Positions 13,501 to 21,900 of a stretch of DNA of 64,000 bases are shown piece after piece. Below the pieces are notes generated by a model. It saw only the letters and a list, made by a program, of their open reading frames with translations, was not told the origin of the DNA and made no database searches. The position numbers and the translations under genes are program-made. This DNA comes from Membranipora membranacea (lineage: Eukaryota; Bryozoa; Gymnolaemata; Cheilostomatida; Membraniporidae), in NCBI GenBank assembly GCA_914767715.1, contig OU612075.1, positions 8,804,001 through 8,868,000 on the forward strand, read 5' to 3'. Position 1 is the stretch's first letter. Each line of letters starts with the position of its first letter.

Positions 13501-16500
13501 TGATCTGAAAGGAAATGAAAACTACATGTATGCACTTGACTAGCTACTTTATATTGTGACCAATGGCAGTCAGTGTTGTGAGTTATGAGAGGATGCTATT
13601 GGTCATTTACAATAATAGGCTGAATCTTAACAGAACAGGTAAATTTGTTAGGATTGTTTAATTTGATAATTCCTTTCAATTTTGTGTGCAAAGACCTTAA
13701 CAGTAACTAGTCAACAACAACATGTGCTTGGATAACTCATTCTGCGCATGCTCAGCTCTGGGCATGAGCTGATCTCTGCAAAATTGAGCCTCGGAATTCC
13801 GAAGCTATCTGATTGGCTACCTGCTCTGGTGGCACACTCACAAATGCGTGCGGAATTGTTAGAAAGAGTTATCTTCTATTGTCACTATTAGCTAAAGTTG
13901 ACTGGCAATTTATGCAGGGGGTGTCCTATCTCCCCAGACCAAAATTGCAATCAGAACCCAGACTAAACTCATTGTTCTTGCACATGCGCAAATTCAAGTC
14001 ACGCATGATACATACTTAGCCTTACGACATTCTCTTTGTGGTAATGATAGCCTAGTTTATCAGTGATCTACATGCCCAGTCAGATCACGAGAGTCAGTAT
14101 GTGGATAACTATCAAAAAATTGCGATTGGACTGTTTTCTCTAAAATCTGGAGGAAATAGTGAGATTTACAAAAAGTGGGAGGTGGGTGTCAAAATCTGGA
14201 GGGTCACGCCTAAATCGGGAGACTTGGCAAGTATGATTGCTGCAATGAATGATTGGAAATTGCCATTGTTTGCTGTATTGAGGTTTTCACTGATACTGCT
14301 CCTACTGTCTTATGATATCTTAATTCCCGAATAGGATTGTGCTGGGAACTTACCTTGTCATTATCACGCAATACTTACAGTTAACAGGCGCTTGTTGCTG
14401 ATTTGATGTTAGTTCGATGTCATCTATGATATTGATGGAAACTAACTCTAAAGTCATCTCAGATATGGGAGAGTGGATATCCTCCATAGCAATTACCGTA
14501 GACCCTGAAAACCTCCATAACTGGTAACTAGAATGTGGCGCTACATCCGCTCCATAGTAGACTTCCTTTGCTCCGACCCCGTTGAGCACCACTCCCTCTT
14601 CACCAAATGTTACTGCAAAAATTATAGCACATGGTATAGCTTACCATATGACCCTGCCCATTGTATTCAGACTATTGTTTTAAACCACTGTTATAAGAGG
14701 GGTATACCATGGACCCCTGGGACTAACTTGCCTTTACTTTGCCAATGTCCAGTATCAACCACTGGACATTGGCAAAGTTAAGGTAAGTAAGTCCAAGGGG
14801 CCCATGGGGTAGACATAGTTTTATTAGTGCCATGAGCAGAACGATCAGGTATCGCAAAAAATTCGGATTCGATTTTTAAACATGCATCATCATTGATGAT
14901 GGTAACAAGTAAAGATTATCTTATTCTTATTCTCATGCCTATATTTAGTTGCCTATCTTATGGATTTCATAATGCAATGGTCATTATTCATTGCGTGTTT
15001 TTGTGGTAGAAAATAGTGCACATGATAGGAGGATCACCAAAAGAACAGAAAAAAAGAACCGTACCTGTAAATTGCTGAACAGGCTGAACGGACTGAACAG
15101 CTGAACAGAATTTCTCAGACTACTATATGTTTGATTTTCTTAATGATTAGCTATTTTTGCACACGTGTGGACAATCCCTTATATTCTACTCATTAATTTT
15201 TTTATTTTGAGTTTGCATTCGCCTTGGTTTCTGTCAATATTATTCACAGTAAATCTTTCTGCATTACACTAGTGGCTGGATGGAAAGTAGCTCGTCTTGG
15301 CAAGCGTTGGGCTGGATAATGTTTCTGGTTGCTTGACCACCATCAGATTATGTCAGAATTGGCACATTGATCGCTACATTTGCTTGCCCTAAATCGGTTA
15401 TATTAGGTTAGGTGCCAACAGGAACTTAGTGACTCATTAAATCATTTGACTAGGAGGAATGTGTTTGAGAAGTGATAGTCAACCAGAGAAAAGAATACAA
15501 ACAATAATTCTATTTTGAGAAATTCTGTTCAGCTGTTCAGCCTGTTCAGCAATTTACAGTTACCGCAAAAAGACTAAACTCATGCAATTTGCCAAAAACA
15601 AAGCTGAGTATTGGATGCCAACAGCCAAATAACAAACTGTAGATTTAGTTCAATTAATTGAAGCACTGTATAGTGCGAAGCTGTGCAATGTGGACATGAG
15701 CATCATGGGAGGGTGGCCAACGGCAGTCTTAGGAAAAAAGGTTGAATTATGCTGGTTAGAGGCTGTAATCATTATCTATTCTTTCCTTGCTGAGATGAAC
15801 AAGATAATATGTATAAGATGTCTCGCTCAATAATTTGCCACTGCTTGCTAGGAGAAGCAAACCTTTTGAGCTAGTGCAATTTGTATATTGGTCATCGACA
15901 CGAGCCGACGAAATGATGGCATGAATTCAGTACGTACTTAACAGTGTGAGAAGGTGATTGCAAATCGATGTACCGGTGAAAGATACCACATAAAAATTAA
16001 CTTACCTCGCCAAATATTGTCGTACTCAGTGAACCTTTCACCAGTTAAATTGTTGGGGATAGAAATTATGTTGCTAGATTCAGTAACAGGGAATGATAGT
16101 GTGTTATCCATAGCGACTATCCATGTTTCATTCGGGAAAGCCGGAGGTATGTTGATGGAGTAGGCTGTAATGTCTAGCGATGACAACTGGCCATCTACGT
16201 TCTTGGGTGTCAGCTTTATGTTGCTGTGTCCAAAAATAACTTCCGATTGAACCACCTGCTCGCTACAAAGATATGAAAATAAGTGATAAAGATAAAGCGC
16301 AGATCAGGGTATAATATACATCAGTGAGAAAAAGCAAAGAGATTAGTGAACCACTCTAAGTGAAAGCCCACGACAATAGCATAAATTGAGGCTGTAGTAG
16401 TAGCTATTCATAAGGCTGTGGTTAATTTGGTCATATTGTTCAACTAGATATGTTATTAGATTTTCTTTAATACAAGCTATTATTGGGTCCTACCAAAAAT

Positions 16501-16859
16501 GTGCGGTTGTGATATTTTCACAAAGTCTCACTCACAGCCATTTGAGCCCTGGAACTTTGAGGCTACAAGCATGTTGAATCTCGGTGGCTGGAAAATAAAC
16601 ATGGTCTAGACAAAAGTGGGAGTTCAACCCCAAGTTGAAGGTGATTTAAAATTGGTATAGCTACTAGCTAGTGCTCTAACACATCAAGCCTCATCATAAA
16701 TCTTAGTCGACGGTCTGAATGTGGTCATTTTCACATCCATACCTGTAATCGACGCTTGTCACAGATGAAAGCTACAATCAGTTTGAAAAATATGAGTGGA
16801 ACTTACCCAATGATAAAATATATAAGGATGAACACTATCTCAAATTCATGTTGATGCAT
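22..16859 (-). CDS. Gene A: multidomain propeller/FN3-like-module receptor, 5' part (runs off left edge)
   Basis: Spliced gene with 22 exons in view, totalling 3,253 coding nt (1,084 codons plus one base), with every junction in phase. Exons, high to low: 16807-16859, 16006-16262, 14379-14612, 11894-12124, 11030-11188, 10434-10567, 9972-10103, 9495-9607, 8768-8987, 8201-8282, 7885-8052, 7381-7506, 6899-7065, 6360-6501, 5390-5581, 4898-4924, 4416-4583, 3620-3748, 3103-3272, 2343-2472, 656-847, 22-48. Exon lengths and phases match gene B exon for exon up to exon 16. The product starts with a signal peptide, so it is secreted or membrane-bound; by analogy with gene B, a stalk, Cys-rich units and a transmembrane segment probably lie beyond position 1. 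Splice sites were read by eye; a transcript would be needed to confirm them. Confidence 0.8.
1714..1829. mobile_element. Hairpin MITE-like element
   Basis: Inverted arms of about 35 bp (starting TGATGACAAAAGTTGGCACT, ending with the near-complement AGTATCAACTTTTGTCATCA) around a 45-bp loop. It lies in the gene A intron between exons 20 and 21. Confidence 0.6.
2813..3052 (+). mobile_element. tRNA-derived SINE, copy 1
   Basis: Head with Pol III box A (TGGCTCAGTTGG, 2821-2832) and box B (GGTTTGAATCC, 2875-2885), then a non-tRNA body shared with 43798-44052, including CTGCCTGCAAACAGAGAGCA and GCTTCGGGATG. In a gene A intron, opposite strand to the gene. Confidence 0.75.
4627..4772. repeat. AT-rich 13-14 bp minisatellite
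   Basis: About ten degenerate units of the type TATGCGTCAATAA, in a gene A intron next to exon 17. Confidence 0.65.
4898..8052 (-). CDS. Gene A module 1 (exons 11-15) plus linker exon 16
   Basis: Exons 7885-8052, 7381-7506, 6899-7065, 6360-6501 and 5390-5581 form the first repeat module. The first two exons read like one fibronectin type III domain: LSWDV, then CYGYQISVCY, then DDVQKRITVTHL. Exon 13 carries VTCMMTTPHP, exon 14 starts LMIGC, and exon 15 carries FCGMEW and SGCLVHD. The tiny linker (27 nt) encodes AQQQPSPCI. The 3' end of exon 15 is set at TGTG/GTCAGT because only this phase keeps the linker open and joins it to exon 17. Many N-x-S/T sites point to an extracellular, glycosylated protein. 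Confidence 0.7.
6090..6275. repeat. Degenerate tandem repeat, about 25-30 bp units
   Basis: Units of the type GATGGAAAACCCCTTTATTG repeated about seven times, in a gene A intron. Confidence 0.55.
8201..11188 (-). CDS. Gene A exons 5-10: LDLR class B-like beta-propeller region
   Basis: Six exons (11030-11188, 10434-10567, 9972-10103, 9495-9607, 8768-8987, 8201-8282) carry repeated blade-like motifs: a Cys-Asp-Pro-Ser-x-Asp-Arg-Leu-Tyr-Tyr-Thr-Asp segment in exon 6, an HVQGL-x-DRYIY segment in exon 7, a YIQADTENHVLRLL segment in exon 9 and QRMFVLDDD in exon 10. These fit the YWTD/LDLR class B pattern of an aromatic pair followed by Asp. In known proteins such propellers are extracellular ligand-binding modules. 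Exon 9 is four residues longer than its gene B counterpart. Calling a propeller is moderately safe; a six-bladed count is inference. Confidence 0.65.
11661..11877. mobile_element. TIR element in gene A intron 4
   Basis: Left arm CTACTGATGACGTTATATAC... and a right arm ending GATGTCAGTGT form an inverted repeat of about 45 bp. The same arm sequence flanks a larger element in the equivalent intron of gene B (53757-54192). Confidence 0.5.
11894..16859 (-). CDS. Gene A exons 1-4: signal peptide and unrecognised N-terminal region
   Basis: Exon 1 (16807-16859) starts at ATG and reads MHQHEFEIVFILIYFIIG, a short polar start followed by a hydrophobic core, as expected for a signal peptide; it ends at a GTAAGT donor. 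Exon 2 (16006-16262) carries GHSNIKLTP and NNLTGE. Exon 3 is 14379-14612. Exon 4 (11894-12124) ends with three Cys and LTLYEVIIYG, which recalls the last strand of galactose-binding (F5/8C or F-lectin-like) domains. That resemblance is a few residues long and I do not treat it as an assignment. Introns 2 and 3 are long (1.4 and 2.25 kb) and filled with repeats. Confidence 0.7.
12187..12281 (-). mobile_element. SINE fragment, copy 3 (truncated, reverse)
   Basis: The minus strand matches the SINE body only (GGTTTGATTGGCCCCCAGGT and CTGCAAACAGAGAGCAACCT); the tRNA-like head is missing. In gene A intron 3. Confidence 0.6.
12895..13045. repeat. GC-rich island with nested palindromes
   Basis: Contains GCACCACAACGTGGTGC, GGGTGCGAAGCACCC and ACGGGGCGGAGCCCCGT, plus CCCCCAGG-type runs, in otherwise AT-rich DNA. 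It resembles repetitive mobile sequence rather than a gene. Confidence 0.45.
13157..13253. mobile_element. Hairpin element, family H1 copy 1
   Basis: Inverted arms beginning GGGCCCCTGGGACT and ending AGTCCCAGGGGCCC, about 27-33 bp each. A second copy lies at 14703-14810. Confidence 0.6.
14703..14810. mobile_element. Hairpin element, family H1 copy 2
   Basis: Near-perfect inverted repeat of about 50 bp with an 8-bp loop; arms share CCCCTGGGACT and CTTTGCCAATGTCCAGT with copy 1. In gene A intron 2, immediately 5' of exon 3. Confidence 0.65.
15065..15559. mobile_element. TIR element of about 495 bp
   Basis: Ends CTGTAAATTGCTGAACAGG and CCTGTTCAGCAATTTACAG are exact inverse complements; the arms extend about 45 bp (GAACAGCTGAACAGAATTTC). 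There is no open reading frame inside, so it is non-autonomous. In gene A intron 2. Confidence 0.7.
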
Positions 16860-16945
16860 GGTGAAGTTGTTGTTATAGATTGCACCGTGTTACCTTCGAT
16901 CACCTCAACAATGGCTGAGCTCAAAGAAATAGGAAAAGTGAAACT
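16860..16945 (-). promoter_or_regulatory. Conserved 5' leader upstream of gene A ATG
   Basis: About 85 bases just upstream of the start codon closely resemble the bases upstream of gene B's ATG (57710-57795), including the runs AACAACAACTTCAC and CCATTGTTGAG on the minus strand; similarity fades farther upstream. It is probably 5' UTR. No TATA box or initiator could be assigned. Confidence 0.45.
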
Positions 16946-18462
16946 GTGTACTAATGTCAACGTCAGCACACTCGTTATAATTGGGATCTCTTTTTTTACC
17001 TCCCAGCCTATAGCTATAGATTTTTCCCACAATTCAGAACTTCATTATGGCATACTTGATCGCCATAACCGTACGCAGACAATAGGAATTGATGTTTTTT
17101 ACCTGATATAAACTAAAATATAATGGCATGTATGTACCAAAGCGCATATGCTTGTTCAGACAAATTGCTAGGCATACAGGTAATAAACTTCGTTCCAGAT
17201 TTGATTGCTACCTGTATTTCAACATCCCTTTTCCTCATTTTTTTGTCATGTAAGAAGCATTTTTATATTTTCTGATCTTTGCCAAGACTCATGCCTGTAT
17301 TTATAATTCTTTGTTGAGGACTATTATTCCTGTGGCAGCATCTAAATTGACCATCATGACTTTTGTTTTCTGAATTGGTTGGTTCCAATTTCAGCACTTT
17401 CTAAACTGTTATCTGCTGAGCATTTTGCCATTCAGGTGGCAAATTAATATTGTTCATCAATTAGTTTTATGGTAAAACAATAACACTAAAAAGTGGTGTA
17501 TCTACAGTGTTAAAATCATAGCAATAATTTATTGTAAATAAACTTCACTATTGTTTTTATTGCACCGTCCTTTTTTTGTAAAATGTGTAAGTCATACTCC
17601 TGAGACCAAGAAGATCCTCTATCCCTCTCAACTAGGCTTATTGTGGAATTCAATAGCTTCGGGTAAAATTACTCACTTGCTGTTTCAATGCCACAGGAAT
17701 CTATGCAAACGAACTGTTCATAGATACAAGCACTGCTTTATGCAGTTTACTATACCATATACTTATTTATAGCATTTCTTTGCAAACTATGAATCGGACT
17801 AACACAAGCCTGACAATTGTGACACTCCTTGTAGGTATTATGAGTACTCAGACAGCCACCAGTGCACGTTTGTGGCATTACATTTTCATACAAAAAGTGA
17901 AATTTTGATAACGTTATGCCAAAAACACACACTTGCAGCTATCTGAGAACTTAGACTAGCTTTTGTGTTGTATATTGCACTCTTTTTGCAAATGACCCCA
18001 TTGTCATGCGTTTCTTCACATAGACGTGTAAAACTTACCACTAAATTGGATGTAGCCAATGATATGCAGCTTGCTCCAAACAGTGAAGAGAAATCAAGTG
18101 AATACTAATCACATCGCAAATTCATTTTTCAATCGGCCTAGCTATCCTATGCCTCTGCCCATACTAAAAGTATCCCAATCCTATGGAAAATATGACGTGC
18201 GTAGCCACAGCTTAAGTAAACTCATGACTGGCCACTGAAATGATTGTACGCAATAATTTATTGACATATTGCACATATTCATCCACGAAAAGCCTTGCTC
18301 AACAGTAAAATGTGATTTTTTATAGCATCTTATCATGATTTTACCGTCACAGTTGTCTTCACCATACTTGAATTTATCTTCACCATACTTGATTAAAGAC
18401 AACTACTATAACACACAGACCTCTCAGACGGGAGTAAAAGCCAAATCTCATATATTTACATA
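16946..18462. other. Spacer between gene B 3' end and gene A 5' leader
   Basis: AT-rich, with no coding exon supported on either strand. A well-formed minus-strand donor (GTAAGT) at about 18033-18038 could end a non-coding first exon of gene A. Because gene B's transcript ends nearby, the gene A promoter should lie here, but no recognisable promoter element was seen. Confidence 0.4.
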
Positions 18463-18468
18463 TTTATT
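18463..18468 (-). terminator. Candidate polyadenylation signal, gene B
   Basis: AATAAA on the minus strand about 220 nt after the stop codon. Another AATAAA at 18647-18652 is only 36 nt after the stop and less likely to be the main signal. Confidence 0.45.
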
Positions 18469-18687
18469 GAGTTAATCCTTCGAAACAACATATAAACCAC
18501 CTGCAGTCATTCAAAGCTAAAAAGTTTGCAGTATTAATTCACCACTTAGTCGTCCTCTCATTTCAATCTTGGTCTCATATTAATTCCTCTCTTAGTTGTC
18601 CTCTCTTGTCCCATTTCAAATTCCCTTTAGCTCTCGTCCATCTTCATTTATTTTTCACCCTTGAGACATGTATGTCTTGCTCCCAGA

Positions 18688-18934
18688 TTAAAGATCAGGA
18701 GGAGGCTGATTGTTGGGATTGACAGTTATTGCTGACGACCAAATCACTGCGTTGTCAACTTGAGAATAATCATTTTGCAAGCTATCCAAAACGATGCTGC
18801 GGTCCATCTGTGACCCTTGCTCTTCCTCATTATAAAAATCTTGTATTATGTCCTGGTATCCCTTAGCAATTTTGGAGTTCAGCGCAGCGCGAGTAAGCTT
18901 CCGCTCTGCTCCTGTTTCTCTATTCTCTTCTTCC
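18688..18934 (-). CDS. Gene B last exon: cytoplasmic tail and stop
   Basis: The final exon encodes about 82 residues: acidic start (EEENRE), Lys/Arg patch (ERKLTRAALNSKIAKG), then three tyrosine motifs GYQDI, FYNEEE and DYSQV, and a C-terminal QPPPDL. Y-x-x-I and Y-x-x-V can be endocytic or SH2-docking sites in other receptors. No kinase or known death or TIR domain is present. The stop TAA is at 18688-18690. Confidence 0.8.
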
Positions 18935-21900
18935 CTGGAACATATTATGGTAATGATGATACCAACTTTATTATTGAAAACCGTTAAACACATGCATTGA
19001 GAAGACAATACACATCAATGGCAATGGTATGCGTCTATGTAAATTTGGAATTGTGTAATAACCTTTTGATCCCAGCTTCGATAGGAAGCTACAACAAGGA
19101 CTAAGAGATAAACAATATCATACCATTTTAAATTGTCGGCCTTACCAAGCATGCGGAAAAATACTCATCAGACTTGAGAAGATTAGATCAGAAATAAAGC
19201 TTTAGTTGGTTTGGTGATTTTTCGATCAAACCCTGCATGACAAGGACTATTACAACAATAGGTTGAAGGACGCTAGAAAGTGCACTTACAGATTAACTTA
19301 TGTAAACAGTACCTTCTAAGAAAAGAGCATATTCCCATAATGAATCTTCAAAATAATTTAATAGCTTTAATTTAATAAAATGATTTACTCTAATAAATCA
19401 ATTTAATAGCTTTGCTTGGAATATCTTACTCTCTATCTGCTGCCGCGACGTGAAATCTGCGACAGCCATATATAACTCCTCCTATGATAGAGGTCAGCAG
19501 AGCAACACCGCTACCAACAGCAACGCCGACAATCCAACTTGGTTTCTTTGCAGGCGGCGTCTTGACTTTGCAAAAGAGGTTAGTATAAATGAGTGGGCTT
19601 CAACATTTTCACTATTAGCTTAGTAGATATTTTATTTGCAAGAAATAAACCTTCCTCGCTAGTCTAAGCGCTCAGACGGTCCAATGCGAGTTAAGGGCAT
19701 TACATTATCAAACACTCATTCCCGTGGTTGATAATGTAATGCCACTAAGTCGCATTGAAGCCGTCTGAGCACTCAGACAATCCTTTTCGCACATTATTTA
19801 AATAGCTAACTGTATAGCCAGCTAAAAATTACGAGCAACTGACAATAATTAATCTATGGTGGCGCAGAGCAGCTACTTGGGAAGCCTGGCCAAAAATGAA
19901 GCAGCCACCCTCTTCAGGTAAAGCTAATCAGTATTATAATATAATCAGAGTTAGATGCTCAAATTAAAGAGAAACAAAAACCATCAGAACTCAAACAATA
20001 ATATGATAATGAGGCTGTTTACCTGAATCTGTAAAAGTAAATATAATAGTATTTAGCTCTTCAATGCAATGAAGTCGATCATAAATATTTTCTATGACAT
20101 ATCGCTAAACTGGGAAATCGATGATCACTTCCCTACAGAATGACATGCAGTATATCCACAGTTGGCATACTGTTTGAATATTAATGAATGAGCCAAACCC
20201 TTAATCAAAACTCAACACAGACCAGTAGTTCTAGGGGACACAGGGAGGCACTGCCTCCCCTAGAATGCTCAATAGAGTGGCCTAAAATGCTATAGTTGAA
20301 TATTATATGTCAGAGTCAGGTCATTCAGAATTTCTACTTGCTATTTATATGATTAACACGCTTTAGAGGCTGGGTATTTGTCCCGAACCACACAAGGAAA
20401 GTTCTCAATACCCCGCCTCACACCCTCAGGGATCTTCGCATCCCCTACTATTTTACCTAAAATACGGCCCTATAACATATACGGCTCACATTTCAAATCA
20501 ATCAAATAATGCTCAAGACAGGACTAAATAAAGTGACACTCACCCTCCAGCGCTCCGATTTCCTCAAAGGCACCACAAAGACCCGTGACATTGTCAGCTA
20601 GCTCTGTATCAAGACATTGACATGTAGAGACAGGTGTTCCGCCTGAACCAGTCACTTTTTCTGTACAGATCATATTCCCTGTAGGTCCGGACATCCAATC
20701 ACAATCCTGCTGACTTTGGCACTGCACTGTAAGTGATGTAAAAAAATCAAAAATCATTTGGTTTTGAATTACATTTTTTATTTTTTCTTCTTTTTAAATT
20801 TATTCAATTTATTTATTTAATTTGTTTTATTTAATTTTTATTTATGAATTTTCATTTTGTGAGTCTCATGTAGCCATTAGGTTGAACAAACATCTTCATC
20901 TGATAACTTGTTGTTTAACAGATTTGCATGCAGCAAAAAAATTCTTCCCATTTCTCTGAGTATAAATGGAAGAGTTGCCCCAAGGATTATCATAGGAAAA
21001 ATTATGTAAGAGAAACAGCATAATTTCCGACAAATTGAATATTGAAGTTCATCAGACAAAAAATATGTCCTGGCCTGTCATCAACCCCTGAAAATACTTA
21101 GCAAATTCTCAGCAAATGCCTTAAAACAATTGATTAATATTTAAAACCACAAATAAATATAAATGAGTATTTATATTATAAATATTTATTTATATGTTTA
21201 TGGTAAAAACATACCTGGTCCGCCTTTACATTCCTTTCGCACTCTGCCTGCTTGATCTGTGATGTTATTCAGCACTGTACCATAAGGGCAGTAGCAGAAG
21301 CCTACTAGGTGACAGATACTACCCGGTAAAGATACACAGTCTGTGTCATCTGAGCAGTCAGCGCCAGTCTTCAGCTGTGGGTTGACAATCTTATTGTCTG
21401 ACAAATAAAACAACTTGATTAAGCCTCATTTTTAAGAATATCTTCCTCTGTATAGTGTAGACCTTGAAAAAAAACTGTCACACTCTTCAGCCATATATTT
21501 AGCGAGTAATAGTACAGGATCAGCATTGCAATCAGCTCAGAAATTATATCAAATTCATCATAAAACCCTTTTATTTTTTGTTCATTTTTTGGTTTTGTTT
21601 TAGGTATAAATTCAGAATTTTAATAAAACGGTTCGGCTTAGTGGTTATAAAAGCCAAAAGTTGCCACTTGCTATTATTCTCTTAGTGTGCATGTGTTCAG
21701 TTAGGACTCGGATAGTTTACCTCTACATCTGTATACATCTTCCTTTGGTATCAGTTTATCCTTTTCACAGAGCATCCAGATATACGGACATGGATAAGGG
21801 TCACAAGAATCTGGTAAAAAATGATATCAATTTTATATGTTCCTGTTAGTGTGAACTTCAAGGTAGAGACATGGAGGTCAGCAACTATTGACTTTCTGTA

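Larger units (their letters stand above)
12125..14378. other. Gene A intron 3, repeat-filled
   Basis: 2.25 kb holding a SINE fragment, repeated ATTGGTC motifs (12640-12722), two related segments starting near CGCGTGGG (12523 and 12789), a GC-rich island and one hairpin element. No exon is supported. Confidence 0.5.

Noticed and set aside
16835-17032. Alternative longer N-terminus in another frame over gene A exon 1
   Set aside because: It stops within exon 1 and is not in frame with exon 2. The MHQHEFEIV start is matched by gene B and splices in phase.
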